DNA from: Flammeovirga yaeyamensis
Lineage (GTDB): Bacteria > Bacteroidota > Bacteroidia > Cytophagales > Flammeovirgaceae
Assembly (NCBI RefSeq): GCF_018736045.1
Contig: NZ_CP076132.1
Location: 4,637,001-4,701,000 of the forward strand
DNA length: 64,000 nucleotides
Reading direction: 5' to 3'
A program made the position numbers and the translations under genes. The notes under the pieces are model-generated. The model saw only the letters and a program-made list of their open reading frames with translations, had not been told where the DNA came from and did not search any database. Below, piece after piece: positions 1 to 10,716 of this stretch (position 1 is its first letter; every line of letters begins with the position of its first letter).

Positions 1-576
1 CTTTTTGTCTTCACTTTTACTTTCATCATCAAATTCTTCGGCTAAAGGAACACCTATTGGAACAGGTTGTTCTTGCAAGGCTGAAGCTTCTACGGTTTCT
101 TCTTTCATCTCGACTTTAGAGGCTAAAATTGCATCTAATGCCTTGTCTTTTTCTTCTGAAGATTCCCCTCCTTGTGTCGCTTTGTATTCTATTTCACCTT
201 TAAGGTTTCTTAGAATTACTTTCAGTTTTGCTCTTAGTCCTTTGTATGGTACTTTTTTCTCTGCTTTTATGCCATCAATCATCTCTCCAAGCTTATCTAT
301 CGCTTTAAAGAGATCATTAAATACCATGGAAGTTAGAACAATTTTTCCTTTACGGATTTCGCTGAAGATATCTTCTAATAGATGACCAATAGCAGCTATA
401 TCTTCGAATCCCATCGCTGCAGCATTACCTTTTAGCGTATGAATAATTCTGAAGATAGCTTCTGTGGCTTCTCTATCAGTTATATTTTTTTCGAGCTGAG
501 TAAATAGCCTGTTCAATTCCTCAAAACTGGCTTCCGCTTCAGCAAGAAATATCTGTTTTAGTTCTTCTTGGTTCAT
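1..576 (-). CDS. cheA: Chemotaxis histidine kinase CheA, N-terminal part (runs off the window)
   Basis: This gene enters from the left edge; only its first 192 codons are present. The visible part starts MNQEELKQIFLAEAE and is an Hpt phosphotransfer domain. The phospho-accepting histidine is H46 in the motif IIHTLKGNAAAMGF, with codon 439-441. A Glu/Lys-rich acidic linker follows from about residue 145, typical of the segment between P1 and P2 of CheA. In the family CheA autophosphorylates under receptor control and passes phosphate to CheY. The ATG at 574-576 lies 23 bp behind the cheY stop and nothing upstream in frame fits better. It is the fourth gene of the receptor-cheW-cheY-cheA run. 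The kinase, dimerisation and CheW-like domains are expected outside the window. A different Hpt protein is possible but the context makes CheA very likely. Confidence 0.93.
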   Translation of the reverse strand, partial: MNQEELKQIFLAEAEASFEELNRLFTQLEKNITDREATEAIFRIIHTLKGNAAAMGFEDIAAIGHLLEDIFSEIRKGKIVLTSMVFNDLFKAIDKLGEMIDGIKAEKKVPYKGLRAKLKVILRNLKGEIEYKATQGGESSEEKDKALDAILASKVEMKEETVEASALQEQPVPIGVPLAEEFDDESKSEDKK

Positions 577-599
577 CCCTTCCCTAACTTAATCGTCTA

Positions 600-959
600 T
601 TACATTATTTGATTGATTGCATCGGTCAACTGTTCTGGTGTAAAAGGTTTTACCAAGTAGCTATCCAAGCCTAGGTTCATTCCTTCGTCTACAACAGACT
701 GTTGTCCTACAGCACTGATCATAATAATTTTTGATTCCAATTCTTCTTCTTTGAGTGTTTTCAGGATATCCAACCCTAGCATATCTGGAAGAATATTATC
801 AAGGGTAATTAAATCAGGTTCTGTATCAAGTGCTAAATCAATTGCTTCTACTCCATTAGAAGCTTGTCCAATAACTTCGTATCCGGCATTTTCTAGTGCG
901 TCTTTGATTATGGAACGCATATACAATGAGTCGTCTACGATTAAAACTTTTCTTGCCAT
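600..959 (-). CDS. cheY: Chemotaxis response regulator CheY
   Basis: A 119-residue stand-alone receiver domain, the normal length for CheY. The acidic pair is D9-D10 (VDDS), the phosphorylation site D54 (LITLDNILPDM), the switch residue S82 (MISAVG) and the conserved lysine K104 (LVKPF). No output domain follows, so it should act by binding a target after phosphorylation by CheA. In flagellated bacteria that target is the motor; in gliding Bacteroidota it is unclear. It lies between cheW (31 bp upstream) and cheA (23 bp downstream), so co-transcription is likely. Assignment as the chemotaxis CheY rests on the receiver-only architecture and the gene order. Confidence 0.95.
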   Translation of the reverse strand: MARKVLIVDDSLYMRSIIKDALENAGYEVIGQASNGVEAIDLALDTEPDLITLDNILPDMLGLDILKTLKEEELESKIIMISAVGQQSVVDEGMNLGLDSYLVKPFTPEQLTDAINQIM

Positions 960-990
960 GATATTAAAATTTAATCATCAAACAGTTTCC

Positions 991-1545
991 TTAAGTTCCC
1001 AATACGGGTTTAAGGTCTTCTTTTGTAATGATTTTAAAGATGTCAATTAGAATGATTAAACGTTCTCCAATTTTTATTATTCCATTAATATAGTCTTGTT
1101 CTCCTTGCATATCGGCGACCACCGAGGGAGAATAATCTATGTCGTTATCGCTAACTGATAAGGTATTAGGTACATCTTTTACTAGAATTGCCATGTTGTA
1201 CTCATGGCTTTCTACAACTAATGTATACCCACTTGTTTCACTTATGGTATTACTTAATGCAAACTTATCTTCTAGATCTATTATTGCTAAAATATTACCT
1301 CTAATATTCGCCACTCCTTTCACGTAGGAAGGAGTTAAAGGAACTTTTGTAATTCTTGGGGTAATCACGACTTCTTTAATCTGATCGATGTGCAACCCAT
1401 ACTCCTCTTCACCTAATCTAAAAACAATAATATTACTTTTCTTTTCCTGATCGTCCGTATCAATACGGTTCAATTCCACAGGAGAAGCATTTTCCTCTGG
1501 TAAAGAAGGTGAAGGCGTTACTCCATTTGGTTCTTCAAGGTTCAT
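991..1545 (-). CDS. cheW: Chemotaxis coupling protein CheW
   Basis: A 184-residue CheW. The first ~37 residues are a charged, Pro/Ser-rich, probably disordered extension. The CheW beta-barrel fold then runs from about 38 to 175, with the conserved stretch VKGVANIRGNILAIIDL at its core and GIIKIGERLIILIDI near the end. CheW couples chemoreceptor signalling tips to CheA in the cytoplasmic array. The gene follows the large receptor gene, separated by a 74-bp gap that holds a strong hairpin, and precedes cheY. The N-terminal extension is longer than in enterobacterial CheW, and its role is not evident from sequence. Confidence 0.95.
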   Translation of the reverse strand: MNLEEPNGVTPSPSLPEENASPVELNRIDTDDQEKKSNIIVFRLGEEEYGLHIDQIKEVVITPRITKVPLTPSYVKGVANIRGNILAIIDLEDKFALSNTISETSGYTLVVESHEYNMAILVKDVPNTLSVSDNDIDYSPSVVADMQGEQDYINGIIKIGERLIILIDIFKIITKEDLKPVLGT

Positions 1546-1570
1546 AATAGTTGTTTCTGGGTATTAATAG

Positions 1571-1613
1571 CCAGGAAAGTTGATGATGACAGGTATATCA
1601 TCAACTTTTCTGG
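1571..1613 (-). promoter_or_regulatory. Intercistronic hairpin between the receptor gene and cheW
   Basis: Positions 1571-1587 pair with 1597-1613 to give a 17-bp stem with one G.U pair and a 9-nt loop. On the transcribed strand it begins 6 nt after the receptor stop codon and no U-run follows it, so it is not a standard intrinsic terminator. It is better explained as an RNA processing or 3'-end stabilising element that could let receptor and CheW/CheY/CheA levels differ within one operon; that role is inference. Confidence 0.6.
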
Positions 1614-1619
1614 ACTTCA

Positions 1620-4600
1620 TTATTTCAATTTAAATTTACTTACACCTGATTTCAGCTGAGCAGCCACTTCGTTCAATTGTTCCGAAGTTTCACCCATTTC
1701 TTTTACAGATTCTGACATTTCATCTGCAACACCGGCCACGTTTTTGGTTCCTGCTGCCGTGTCTTCAGATACCACTACAATCTTATCGATGTTTTGTACG
1801 ACTGAGTCAATAGATGACTTTTGCGTTTCTGTCGCTTCCAATACATCTTTTGATAGGTTAAGTGTTTCTTCAGATGAATCAAGAATTGTTTTAAATACTT
1901 CAGAAGCGTCTTTCGTTGCACCGTTTCCGACTTTTACTGCTTCTTCCATTTTGTCTATGGCTTTCGTTGCTAATCCAACGTCTTTTTGAACGTCTTGAAT
2001 TACCTTCTCAATACCACCGGCTGATTGTCTTGAATCCTCTGCAAGTTTCCTAATCTCTTCGGCTACAACTGCGAAACCTCTACCTGCTTCACCGGCTCTT
2101 GCGGCCTCAATTGCTGCGTTTAGGGCGAGTAGATTGGTTTGTGAGGCGATATCAGTAATTACTGTTAGTGCTCTTGAGATCTCTTCTGATCGTTTTGCCA
2201 AGACTTCAATTGAATTGGATGTAGACCCTGCCGAGTTTTCTATCGCATTCATGTTTTCTACCAAGTGTTTGACAATCTGCATACCGTTCTGACAAGATTC
2301 CATACCAGATTCAGCCGATCGGTTAATGACATGTGCCTTATTCCCTGTATCATCGGCTGCTTTCAAAATCTGATCTACCAACTGAGAAGATTCGTCCGTT
2401 CTAGATACCTGTTCCAACATACCAGCGTTAATTCCTTGAATGGCGTCTACCACTGTGGTTGTTGATTTATCCATGATACCGAACTTATCTTTCATGGCCT
2501 CTGATGATCCTGCTACCGTATTCGACATTCCTTCAATTTCTAATAGTAGTGTCTGAAGGTTGTCTAGGGCGTCGTTTAGACCATCAGCCATTTGTTTAAT
2601 ATCACCGGCTGATTTACCCACGAATCGTTGTGAAAGATCTCCTTTCGATAAACTCTTCGTTAGTGATTGGAATTCTAAAATTGGTTCAGAAATAGAGCTT
2701 AGTAAGTTGTTAAAGGCTTCGGTCAATTCATGCCATGCTCCTTGTGCACCAGCAATCTCTAGTCGTTCATCCAATCGTCCTTGATTACCGGCAATATGTA
2801 CTACTCGGTTAATCTCGTTAATAAACTTCTTCAGGTTATCTCTTAATGATCGGTTATTATCAATCATACGACCAATATCAGAGTCCATATTGATATTACC
2901 AATATCTATCTTCGCATCGAAATTACCTTTAGCTAGCTCATCCAGGAATTCGGATAGTGCTACATATGCTGATTTAAACTCTGTGACGTCTGATGCGTAT
3001 TTTACTACTTTGAATAAGTTACCGTCATCGTCCATAATTGGGTTATAGGTAGCTTGTAGCCAAACAGGATCTCCTGTTTTACTTACTCTTTGATATTCAC
3101 CCGCATCGTGTTCACCATTTCTAAGTTTCTCCCAGAACTGTTTGTACTCGAAGCTATTGGCATCTTCGTTACTTACAAACATTCTATGGTGTTTACCTTG
3201 TACCTCTTCCAAAGTATAACCTGTTAGAGATAAGAAGTTATCATTGGCTGTAAGAATGTTTCCATTCATATCGAACTCTACCACTCCTTGTGCCTTGAGG
3301 ATGGCGTTAATCTTACCTCGGTTTTCTGCATTGGCTAAACGTCTTTGTGTTACATCCTCTGCAATTTTTACTACTTTATAGAAGTTACCATCATGGTCTC
3401 GTACTGGGTTATAGGTGGCTTGTAACCATACCTCTTTTCCAGATTTAGTATATCGTTTATATACATTTCTATCGAACTCTCCTCTTCCGAGTTTCTCCCA
3501 GAACTGCTTGTATTCTTGAGAATCGCCATAGACCTTATCAACAAACATACTATGGTGAGAACCGATTAATTCTTCTCTACTGTATTCCGTATTTCTACTA
3601 AAGATATCGTTACAGTCCATGATATTACCAGTCAAATCAAACTCTACACGCATGTAGGAAGCATCAATGGCTGCAATCTTACCACGGTTATCTGCATTTT
3701 GAATTCTTCTTTGAGTAATATCCTGTAAGTAAGCGACAATCTTCACGTAGTTTCCATCGTAATCTTGAATTGGATTGTAAGAACCTTCCAGCCAAACTTC
3801 TTTGCCTTCTTTGGTCACACGTTTAAAGGAATCTACTACATATTGTCCTTTCTGTAATTTTGCCCACAGCTCTTTATTTTTGAGGGTGGCATCCTGATCT
3901 ACTGGAACAAGTGTATCGTGAGGAACTCCAAGAAGTTCTCCTTCGTTGTATTCTAAGTTTTCTAAAATTGTGTCGTTGGCAGAAATCACATCGCCATCCA
4001 TACTTAATTCTAATACACCTGATGATTTCGAGATAGCTTCATCAACACCATCTTTTTCGACTTTATTGTCCATTTGTTCCGTAATATCGAAACGAATACC
4101 AATAAACTTAATTGGTTTTCCATCAATATCAAGTACCGGTGCAATGGTTGCATCTACCCAGTAATAACCACCATTTTTCTTCTTGTTACGGTATTGTACT
4201 TTAAATACTCTACCTGACTGAATGGTCTCCCAAAGATCTTTAAATACTTCTTTAGGTGTAGATGGATGTCGTACAATGTTGTGAGGTTTACCAATCAACT
4301 CATCTACCGTATATCCAGATAAAGAAGCGAATGTTTCGTTGGCAAAAGTAATCGTACCATGCAAATCTGTTTCCGACATTAGAGCGGCAGAGTTAAAGGC
4401 ATTTACTCTAGACTCTAATTCGTTCTTTAAGGCATCTGCTCTTCTTTGTGTCTCTACCTGATCGGTAATATCAGTTGCATATTTGATTACTTTATATGCT
4501 TGATTATTTAAGTCGAATATTGGATTATAGTTTGCTTGTAACCACATGATCGATCCATCTTTTCGAACTCTTCTATAAACACCTTCATCGTTTACACCTT

Positions 4601-7600
4601 GGTTGAGTTTTTCCCATAGCCTTTCGTATTCTATAGATTTAGCATAGCTTTCTTCTACTAACATTCTATGGTGTTTACCAAGCAATTCGTCTTTAGAGTA
4701 TTGAGTTGTTTGGATAAATAAATCGTTACAATCTTGAATGTATCCATTTAAATCAAACTCTACTACTGCTTGCACCTCGTTTATTGCTTTGATCTTGGCT
4801 CTGTTTTCAGAGTTATTCAATCGACGTTCGGTTACATCTTCCGCAATTTTTACAATCTTGTAGATATTTCCTTCCTGATCTCGAATTGGGTTATAGGTAG
4901 CTTGTAACCAAACTTCAGCTCCTCCATTTGCAAAACGTTTGAATACCCCTTTTTCAAAATTACCATTTCTTAATTTTTTCCAGAAGTTTTCATATTCTTG
5001 AGAGTTACCGTAACTGTCGCCTACTAACTCTTTATGGTCAATACCTATTAATTGATCTTTTGAGAAGCCTACCACTTCGGCAAACATATCGTTGCATTCG
5101 ATTATTCTTCTATTTAAATCAAATTCAACTCTCATGTAACTCACGTCAATCGCGGCAATTTTACCTCTGTTGTCTGCATTCGCTAAACGTCTTTCGGTTA
5201 CATCCTCACAGATTTTTACTACTTTATAAACATTGCCCTCTGCATCTTTAATAGGATTGTATGTTGCCTGTAGCCAGATTTCTTTTCCTCCTGCTACTTT
5301 ACGTTTGTAGATGTTTTTATCAAATTGACCTTTTCGTAACTTATCCCAGAAATCGGCGTACTCTTTTGATTTACCGTAAGTTTCATCTACCAAATTAATA
5401 TGATCGAGACCAATCAATTCATCTTTAGAGAAACCAACTCCTTCTGCGAACAAATCATTACAATCAAGAATATGACGTTCTAAATCAAATTCTACTCTCA
5501 TGTAACTATTATCGATAGCCGCAATCTTACCACGGTTATCTGCATTATTGGTTCTTCTTTCAGTAACATCCTCACAGATTTTTACAATCTTGTACACATT
5601 ACCTTCAGCATCTTTGATTGGGTTATAAGTGGCTTGTAACCAAATTTCTCTTCCGCCTGCTACTTTACGCTTGTAGACGTTTTTATCAAATTCGCCTCTT
5701 CTTAATTTGTTCCAGAAATCGGCATAATCCTTTGATTTACCATATTCTTCATCAACTAAATTAATATGGTCTAAACCAATTAATTCTTCTTTTGTGAAAC
5801 CAACACCTTCTGCAAAAAGATCATTACAATCGAGAATATGACGTTCCAGATCAAATTCTACTCTCATGTAACTATTATCGATAGCGGCAATCTTACCTCG
5901 GTTATCGGCGTTATTGGTTCTTCTTTCAGTAACATCCTCACAGATTTTCACCACTTTATAGACATTTCCATCGGCATCTTTAATTGGGTTATAAGTAGCT
6001 TGCAACCAAATTTCCTTACCGCCTGCTATCTTACGTTTATAGACGTTCTTATCAAATTGTCCTTTCCTTAGATTATTCCAGAAATCGGCATATTCTTTTG
6101 ATTTGCCGTATTCTTCATCAACTAAGTTGATATGATCAAGTCCAATAAGTTCATCTTTAGAGAAGCCTACCCCTTCTGCAAAAAGATCGTTACAATCTAG
6201 AATATGACGTTCTAAATCAAATTCTACTCTCATATAACTGTTATCGATAGCCGCAATCTTACCACGGTTATCTGCGTTAGTCAATCTTCTTGCAGTTACA
6301 TCTTCAGCAATTTTCACAATCTTGTAAATATTACCATCATGATCTCTTACTGGTGAATAAGTTGCTTGTAAAAATACTTCTTTACCACCAGCTACTACTC
6401 TTTTGTAAACGTTTTTATCGGATTCACCTCTTCCTAGCTTTGCCCAGAAATCTTCATACTCTTTAGAATTTCCGTAGCTTTCTTCAACAAGCATTTTATG
6501 AGAAGCCCCTATTAATTGCTCTTTAGGATAACCGGTACCCTCAGCAAAGAGATCGTTACAATCGAGAATGGTTTTATCTAAATCAAACTCTACTCTCATG
6601 TATGATTCATCAATCGCTGCGATTTTACCGCGATTATCTGAATTGGCTAAACGACGAGCGGTTACATCTTGAAGGTAAGCGATGATCTTTGTGTTATTGC
6701 CATCGAAATCTTTAATTACATTATAAGTACCTTCCAACCATTTTGTTCTTCCTTGAGCATCTAATCTTTTAAAGGTATTTTTATAAAACTCACCTCTTTT
6801 TAAACTTTTCTTTCTGTCTTTCTCAATACCTAGGTGTTCAGGTTCATTCGGTACTAATGAGGAATGTTGTTTACCTATGATATCTTCAACACTTGAATAA
6901 CCTAAGATTTTAGAAATATGATCGTTGGCCTCAATAATGTTTTCATCTAGATCTAAGGTTAGCACGCCAGTTGATTCAGAAATTACTTCCTGAACAGCTT
7001 GCATTTCATTTTCCTGATCAATTTGTTTGGTTACATCGAAACGTACCCCAATATATTTTACAGGTTTTCCATTATTATCAAGCACTGGAGCAATGGTAGC
7101 TTGTACCCAATAGTGAGATCCATCTTTGGCCAAATTTCTATACGTCCCTTGGAAAATCTGTCCATTCTGAACTTTATCCCATAATTCTTTAAATAGTGAT
7201 TTTGGATTTGCAGGGTGACGAACAATGGAGTGTGGTTTACCTATTAATTCTTCTGGAGTATAACCTGATAATTTTGCAAAGGTCTCATTAGCAAAAGTGA
7301 TGGTACCATATAAATCAGTTTCTGATACCAAAGCTGCAGTATTAAAAATATTTACTCTTGAATCCAATTCGGATTGAATGTTGGCAAACTCTTTTTCCTT
7401 AGACATCACCTCAGTAACATCCATACCTAACATCAGGTAGCGTATGATACGTTTTTCATCGTCTAAGATTGGAGAGATAGTCACCTCCAACCATACAGGG
7501 TCACCCTCTTTTGTTACATTATTGAGCGTACCTGTATAGGTTTCTCCTTTACCAAGAATAGATAAAACACTTTCTGCAAAATTCTGTGGTGTATCTGGTG

Positions 7601-7874
7601 ACAGTAATTTTGATAATGGTTCATTTAAAAGCTCCTTGGAAGAGTATCCAAAAGTACTTGCAAAATGATTATTACAGGAAACGATTGTGCCATCGGGGGC
7701 TGTTTCTGCAAGTAAAGCAGCTTTATCAAATGCTTTTAATTTTGCTTTAAGTTGATGTATTTCTTTTTGTAATTCTGCAGCTCCTTCAAAGAATTTCTTA
7801 GGACGTCCGTTACCTGCAGAGGCATCGTCTTTACTTAATAGACGATCTTTCTTGATGTTATCTCCAAGTGCCAT
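1620..7874 (-). CDS. Soluble methyl-accepting chemotaxis protein with 13 PAS domains
   Basis: 2084 residues with no signal peptide or membrane segment, so a cytoplasmic receptor. Thirteen PAS domains lie at roughly 45-155, 172-285, 290-407, 409-530, 531-652, 653-774, 775-896, 897-1018, 1019-1140, 1150-1275, 1278-1395, 1398-1517 and 1518-1640. HAMP-like and linker helices follow at about 1640-1790, then an MCP signalling domain to the C-terminus with the hairpin-tip motif [20 protein letters not shown] near 1905-1930. PAS 4-9 and 12-13 resemble the BdlA-type PAS (PAS followed by MCP) with the pattern FW..L..G.....VYKR and [11 protein letters not shown] 2-3 and 10-11 are similar pairs, so the array looks built as A-B-C(n), A-B-C(n). 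Typical cytoplasmic receptors carry one to four PAS domains. The ligand is unknown; redox, haem or small-molecule sensing are all possible. It sits directly upstream of cheW-cheY-cheA. Confidence 0.95.
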   Translation of the reverse strand: MALGDNIKKDRLLSKDDASAGNGRPKKFFEGAAELQKEIHQLKAKLKAFDKAALLAETAPDGTIVSCNNHFASTFGYSSKELLNEPLSKLLSPDTPQNFAESVLSILGKGETYTGTLNNVTKEGDPVWLEVTISPILDDEKRIIRYLMLGMDVTEVMSKEKEFANIQSELDSRVNIFNTAALVSETDLYGTITFANETFAKLSGYTPEELIGKPHSIVRHPANPKSLFKELWDKVQNGQIFQGTYRNLAKDGSHYWVQATIAPVLDNNGKPVKYIGVRFDVTKQIDQENEMQAVQEVISESTGVLTLDLDENIIEANDHISKILGYSSVEDIIGKQHSSLVPNEPEHLGIEKDRKKSLKRGEFYKNTFKRLDAQGRTKWLEGTYNVIKDFDGNNTKIIAYLQDVTARRLANSDNRGKIAAIDESYMRVEFDLDKTILDCNDLFAEGTGYPKEQLIGASHKMLVEESYGNSKEYEDFWAKLGRGESDKNVYKRVVAGGKEVFLQATYSPVRDHDGNIYKIVKIAEDVTARRLTNADNRGKIAAIDNSYMRVEFDLERHILDCNDLFAEGVGFSKDELIGLDHINLVDEEYGKSKEYADFWNNLRKGQFDKNVYKRKIAGGKEIWLQATYNPIKDADGNVYKVVKICEDVTERRTNNADNRGKIAAIDNSYMRVEFDLERHILDCNDLFAEGVGFTKEELIGLDHINLVDEEYGKSKDYADFWNKLRRGEFDKNVYKRKVAGGREIWLQATYNPIKDAEGNVYKIVKICEDVTERRTNNADNRGKIAAIDNSYMRVEFDLERHILDCNDLFAEGVGFSKDELIGLDHINLVDETYGKSKEYADFWDKLRKGQFDKNIYKRKVAGGKEIWLQATYNPIKDAEGNVYKVVKICEDVTERRLANADNRGKIAAIDVSYMRVEFDLNRRIIECNDMFAEVVGFSKDQLIGIDHKELVGDSYGNSQEYENFWKKLRNGNFEKGVFKRFANGGAEVWLQATYNPIRDQEGNIYKIVKIAEDVTERRLNNSENRAKIKAINEVQAVVEFDLNGYIQDCNDLFIQTTQYSKDELLGKHHRMLVEESYAKSIEYERLWEKLNQGVNDEGVYRRVRKDGSIMWLQANYNPIFDLNNQAYKVIKYATDITDQVETQRRADALKNELESRVNAFNSAALMSETDLHGTITFANETFASLSGYTVDELIGKPHNIVRHPSTPKEVFKDLWETIQSGRVFKVQYRNKKKNGGYYWVDATIAPVLDIDGKPIKFIGIRFDITEQMDNKVEKDGVDEAISKSSGVLELSMDGDVISANDTILENLEYNEGELLGVPHDTLVPVDQDATLKNKELWAKLQKGQYVVDSFKRVTKEGKEVWLEGSYNPIQDYDGNYVKIVAYLQDITQRRIQNADNRGKIAAIDASYMRVEFDLTGNIMDCNDIFSRNTEYSREELIGSHHSMFVDKVYGDSQEYKQFWEKLGRGEFDRNVYKRYTKSGKEVWLQATYNPVRDHDGNFYKVVKIAEDVTQRRLANAENRGKINAILKAQGVVEFDMNGNILTANDNFLSLTGYTLEEVQGKHHRMFVSNEDANSFEYKQFWEKLRNGEHDAGEYQRVSKTGDPVWLQATYNPIMDDDGNLFKVVKYASDVTEFKSAYVALSEFLDELAKGNFDAKIDIGNINMDSDIGRMIDNNRSLRDNLKKFINEINRVVHIAGNQGRLDERLEIAGAQGAWHELTEAFNNLLSSISEPILEFQSLTKSLSKGDLSQRFVGKSAGDIKQMADGLNDALDNLQTLLLEIEGMSNTVAGSSEAMKDKFGIMDKSTTTVVDAIQGINAGMLEQVSRTDESSQLVDQILKAADDTGNKAHVINRSAESGMESCQNGMQIVKHLVENMNAIENSAGSTSNSIEVLAKRSEEISRALTVITDIASQTNLLALNAAIEAARAGEAGRGFAVVAEEIRKLAEDSRQSAGGIEKVIQDVQKDVGLATKAIDKMEEAVKVGNGATKDASEVFKTILDSSEETLNLSKDVLEATETQKSSIDSVVQNIDKIVVVSEDTAAGTKNVAGVADEMSESVKEMGETSEQLNEVAAQLKSGVSKFKLK
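4821..6650 (-). repeat. Five tandem 366-bp coding repeats (PAS 4-8 of the chemoreceptor)
   Basis: Five in-frame units of exactly 122 codons each. For example, the segments near 5511, 5877 and 6243 start with the same string encoding the repeat boundary and are spaced 366 bp. Units 5, 6 and 7 are nearly identical in protein sequence, while their codons differ at many third positions. The array is therefore real and under protein-level constraint rather than an assembly duplication. Less similar copies of the same unit lie on both sides (PAS 9, 12 and 13). Confidence 0.9.
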
Positions 7875-8211
7875 TATTTAGATAGTTATTGGGTATTTTG
7901 ATGTAACATGATTGGATCTGAGCAATGGGTTATTTAGGATCCGTTACAGAATTAAATACAATAGTTAAACTTTAATTTAATTATCTGGATGATAAGGACA
8001 TTTTTTATTTTCCAGCTAACAATGTCATCATCTCTGAAATAGTAATAAGAGTTAGTAGACTACTAACCAAGATTTCATTTACTTAATTAATTTACGATTT
8101 TTTTAAAACAATATTACTATGCAATTAGTTATGCTAGGAATATTTATACACTTTCATAAAATTTTCTAGAAACATTAAATTGAGAAAATCATTTCTCTCA
8201 AAATAAAGCAA
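7875..8211. other. Intergenic region between the parA-like gene and the receptor gene
   Basis: 337 bp, AT-rich. It holds a weak terminator-like hairpin just after the parA-like stop (8180-8201) and must contain the promoter of the receptor operon on the minus strand. I found no exact TAnnTTTG box in the right orientation and no open reading frame of interest. Confidence 0.5.
8180..8201 (-). terminator. Weak hairpin after the parA-like gene
   Basis: TTGAGA at 8180-8185 pairs with TCTCAA at 8196-8201, with further AT pairs inside. It lies 10 bp beyond the parA-like stop on the minus strand. No clear U-run follows, so termination is uncertain. Confidence 0.35.
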
Positions 8212-8979
8212 TTATGCCTTTACAAGAGAGATAAATTCTCTTGCTACTCTCATGTATTGTATGGCTCCTGTAGATAAAGGAGCATACTCAAATATAGATT
8301 GTCCAAAAGAAGGAGCCTCTACTAATTTCACATCAATTCCTATATTGTTATTCAACACTCTAATACCAAAATTCTCTTTGATATGATTTAAGATTTCCAT
8401 GGTGATGGATCTTCTTGTATCGAACATCACAGGTAAAATACCAAGAATAGTTAAGCTATTATTTAGGTTTTCTTTTATCTGAAAAACAGTTTCCAGGATT
8501 TGAGAAAGACCTTGCATACTTAATACCTCCATTTGCAAGGGGACCAATATATGATCTGATGCTGTTAAGGCATTAATACTTAAAATAGATAAAGCAGGAG
8601 CACAATCTATAAGTATATAGTCGTATTTTTTTCTCGCCTTATCTACTGCATTTCTTAAAATGAACTCTCTTCCCTCTGCATTGACTAACGATAATTCGGC
8701 ATCGGCAAGAGACACATCAGAAGGTGCTACAAATATCCCTTCTCTTTCTACTGCGATATCTTTTAACTTCTCACCTTCTGTCAGTACATGAGACATTGAT
8801 TTGGTGTATTTGTCTTGTACCCCAAAATGAAAAGTCATGTTTCCTTGGGCATCCATATCAATTACCAAAACCTTGTGACCAAGTTTTCCCAATGCCACCC
8901 CTAAATTAGTTGTGGTTGTGGTCTTACCTGTTCCTCCTTTTTGGTTTACTATTGATATTACTTTTGCTGTATCTGACAT
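8212..8979 (-). CDS. ParA/Soj/MinD-family partitioning-type ATPase
   Basis: 255 residues, a single deviant-Walker ATPase domain. The Walker A motif KGGTGKTTTT carries the signature lysine K14 and the P-loop lysine K19. The A' motif is VIDMDAQGN and the Walker B region is YDYILIDCAPALS. This matches Soj-type ParA proteins of about 250 residues without an N-terminal DNA-binding extension. No parB follows; the gene lies upstream of the receptor/che operon on the same strand. In some bacteria a ParA homologue (ParC, PpfA) next to che genes positions cytoplasmic chemoreceptor arrays, so that is a reasonable inference here. A chromosome or plasmid partition ATPase lacking its partner locus is the alternative. 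Confidence 0.88.
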   Translation of the reverse strand: MSDTAKVISIVNQKGGTGKTTTTTNLGVALGKLGHKVLVIDMDAQGNMTFHFGVQDKYTKSMSHVLTEGEKLKDIAVEREGIFVAPSDVSLADAELSLVNAEGREFILRNAVDKARKKYDYILIDCAPALSILSINALTASDHILVPLQMEVLSMQGLSQILETVFQIKENLNNSLTILGILPVMFDTRRSITMEILNHIKENFGIRVLNNNIGIDVKLVEAPSFGQSIFEYAPLSTGAIQYMRVAREFISLVKA

Positions 8980-9095
8980 AATTACACAAATCTGTTATAA
9001 GTTTCTAGACATGAATATATCAAATATCATTCTAATGTGGATGATATGTGACGTAATTCTAATGTGTATATCAAATAATTTTATTGAAACGAAAA

Positions 9096-9126
9096 AGCCA
9101 CTTACCTCAAAAAGAAGTAAGTGGCT
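9096..9126 (-). terminator. Intrinsic terminator of gpmI
   Basis: AGCCACTTAC at 9096-9105 and GTAAGTGGCT at 9117-9126 form a perfect 10-bp stem with an 11-nt loop. On the minus strand it is followed by a U-run (complement of the A-run 9092-9096). It lies 22 bp beyond the gpmI stop. Confidence 0.85.
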
Positions 9127-9148
9127 GAATATATTTATCACTAAGTGA

Positions 9149-10672
9149 TTAGATTAGACAATCACCTGTCATTTCTTCTGGCTGATCAACACCTACAATT
9201 TTAAGAACTGTTGGAGCGATATCACCTAACTTACCGTCTTTGATTTCACCGTCAAAATCTGGATCAACGAAGATACAAGGAACAAGGTTAGTTGTGTGAG
9301 CAGTGTTTGGAGAACCGTCAGGGTTCTTCATCACGTCTGAGTTACCGTGGTCAGCAATTACGATTGAAGAATAACCGTTATCTAAACCAGCTTCAACTAC
9401 AGCTTTAGCACACTCGTCTACAGCTTCACATGCTGCTACTGCTGCTTCGAATACACCTGTATGACCTACCATATCAGCGTTAGCGAAGTTCAAGCAAACA
9501 AAATCAGCATCTCCTTTTTGTAATTCAGGAACAATTTTATCGCGGATATCACGAGCAGACATCTCCGGTTGTAAATCGTAAGTAGCTACTTTTGGAGATG
9601 GAGCCAACAAACGAGTTTCACCTTCGAATTCTTTTTCACGTCCACCTGAGAAGAAGAATGTTACGTGAGGATACTTTTCAGTTTCCGCAATTCTGATTTG
9701 CTTCTTACCTGCAGCCTCTAATACTTCACCTAAAGTTTGCGTCAAGTTATCTTTATGGAACAATACCTTCACTCCTTCGAATGTCTCATCGTACATTGTC
9801 ATTGTAAGGTAGTTGATGTTCAATTTAGTCATACCGCCTTCTGGAATATCTCTTTGCGATAATGCTTGAGAGATTTCACGACCACGGTCAGTACGGAAGT
9901 TGAAGCAAAGTACTACATCACCTTCTTCGATTTTAGCTACAGGCTCACCATCAACAGTGTTTACCAATGGCTTGATAAATTCGTCAGTGATCCCTTCGTC
10001 GTATGACGCTTGGATAGCAGCATCGATATTATCTACTTTAGTTCCTTCAGCATTTACCATTACGTTATAAGCTAAAGCAACTCTTTCCCAACGGTTATCA
10101 CGGTCCATTGCATAGTAACGACCTACTACTGAAGCAATTTGACCTGTAGTTTTAGACATGTGGTCCTCAACATCAGCGATAAAACCTTTACCAGACATTG
10201 GGTCACAGTCACGACCGTCAGTAAATGCGTGAACAAATACTTGATCTTTAGAAAGACCAGCAGTATTTGCTGCAGATAAAAGTCCTTTTAAGTGATTGAC
10301 ATGAGAGTGAACACCCCCGTCTGAAACCAATCCCATAAAGTGAACTTTTTTATTATTGTCTTGCGCATATTGGAATGCGTCTTTTAATTCTTGGATATCA
10401 GCAATAGAACCGTCAGCAACGGCATTGTTAATACGAACAAGCATTTGATAAACAACACGACCAGCACCTAAGTTCATGTGTCCCACTTCTGAGTTACCCA
10501 TTTGACCTTCAGGAAGACCAACAGCAAGACCAGAAGCTTCTAATTTACTGTGCTTGTATTTTGTATATAATGAGTCGATGAAAGGAGTATTTGCCTGCTC
10601 AATTGCAGAAACTTTTGGATCAGGACCGATTCCCCAACCATCAAGGATCATTAAGATTGTTTTCTTGTTCAT
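9149..10672 (-). CDS. gpmI: 2,3-bisphosphoglycerate-independent phosphoglycerate mutase
   Basis: 507 residues, the usual length of the family. It interconverts 3- and 2-phosphoglycerate in glycolysis and gluconeogenesis, is cytosolic and uses Mn2+. The N-terminal metal-binding motif ILDGWG (D11) and the phosphoserine loop MGNSEVGH with catalytic S61 are present. The C-terminal alkaline-phosphatase-like metal ligands are seen in VIADHGNSD and in the His of PNTAHT. It is monocistronic: a terminator follows and a -7-like box lies 45 bp upstream of the ATG. Nothing unusual is seen. Confidence 0.97.
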   Translation of the reverse strand: MNKKTILMILDGWGIGPDPKVSAIEQANTPFIDSLYTKYKHSKLEASGLAVGLPEGQMGNSEVGHMNLGAGRVVYQMLVRINNAVADGSIADIQELKDAFQYAQDNNKKVHFMGLVSDGGVHSHVNHLKGLLSAANTAGLSKDQVFVHAFTDGRDCDPMSGKGFIADVEDHMSKTTGQIASVVGRYYAMDRDNRWERVALAYNVMVNAEGTKVDNIDAAIQASYDEGITDEFIKPLVNTVDGEPVAKIEEGDVVLCFNFRTDRGREISQALSQRDIPEGGMTKLNINYLTMTMYDETFEGVKVLFHKDNLTQTLGEVLEAAGKKQIRIAETEKYPHVTFFFSGGREKEFEGETRLLAPSPKVATYDLQPEMSARDIRDKIVPELQKGDADFVCLNFANADMVGHTGVFEAAVAACEAVDECAKAVVEAGLDNGYSSIVIADHGNSDVMKNPDGSPNTAHTTNLVPCIFVDPDFDGEIKDGKLGDIAPTVLKIVGVDQPEEMTGDCLI

Positions 10673-10716
10673 TTTGATAATTTTTTCCGATTAAATATTC
10701 AGTAATAACGAATGCG

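Noticed and set aside
5-385. Open frame on the plus strand over cheA
   Set aside because: It is a shadow of the cheA reading frame; the minus frame carries a clear Hpt domain.
4821-6650. Assembly duplication as the cause of the PAS repeats
   Set aside because: Copies differ at many synonymous sites and some residues, so they are genuine units.
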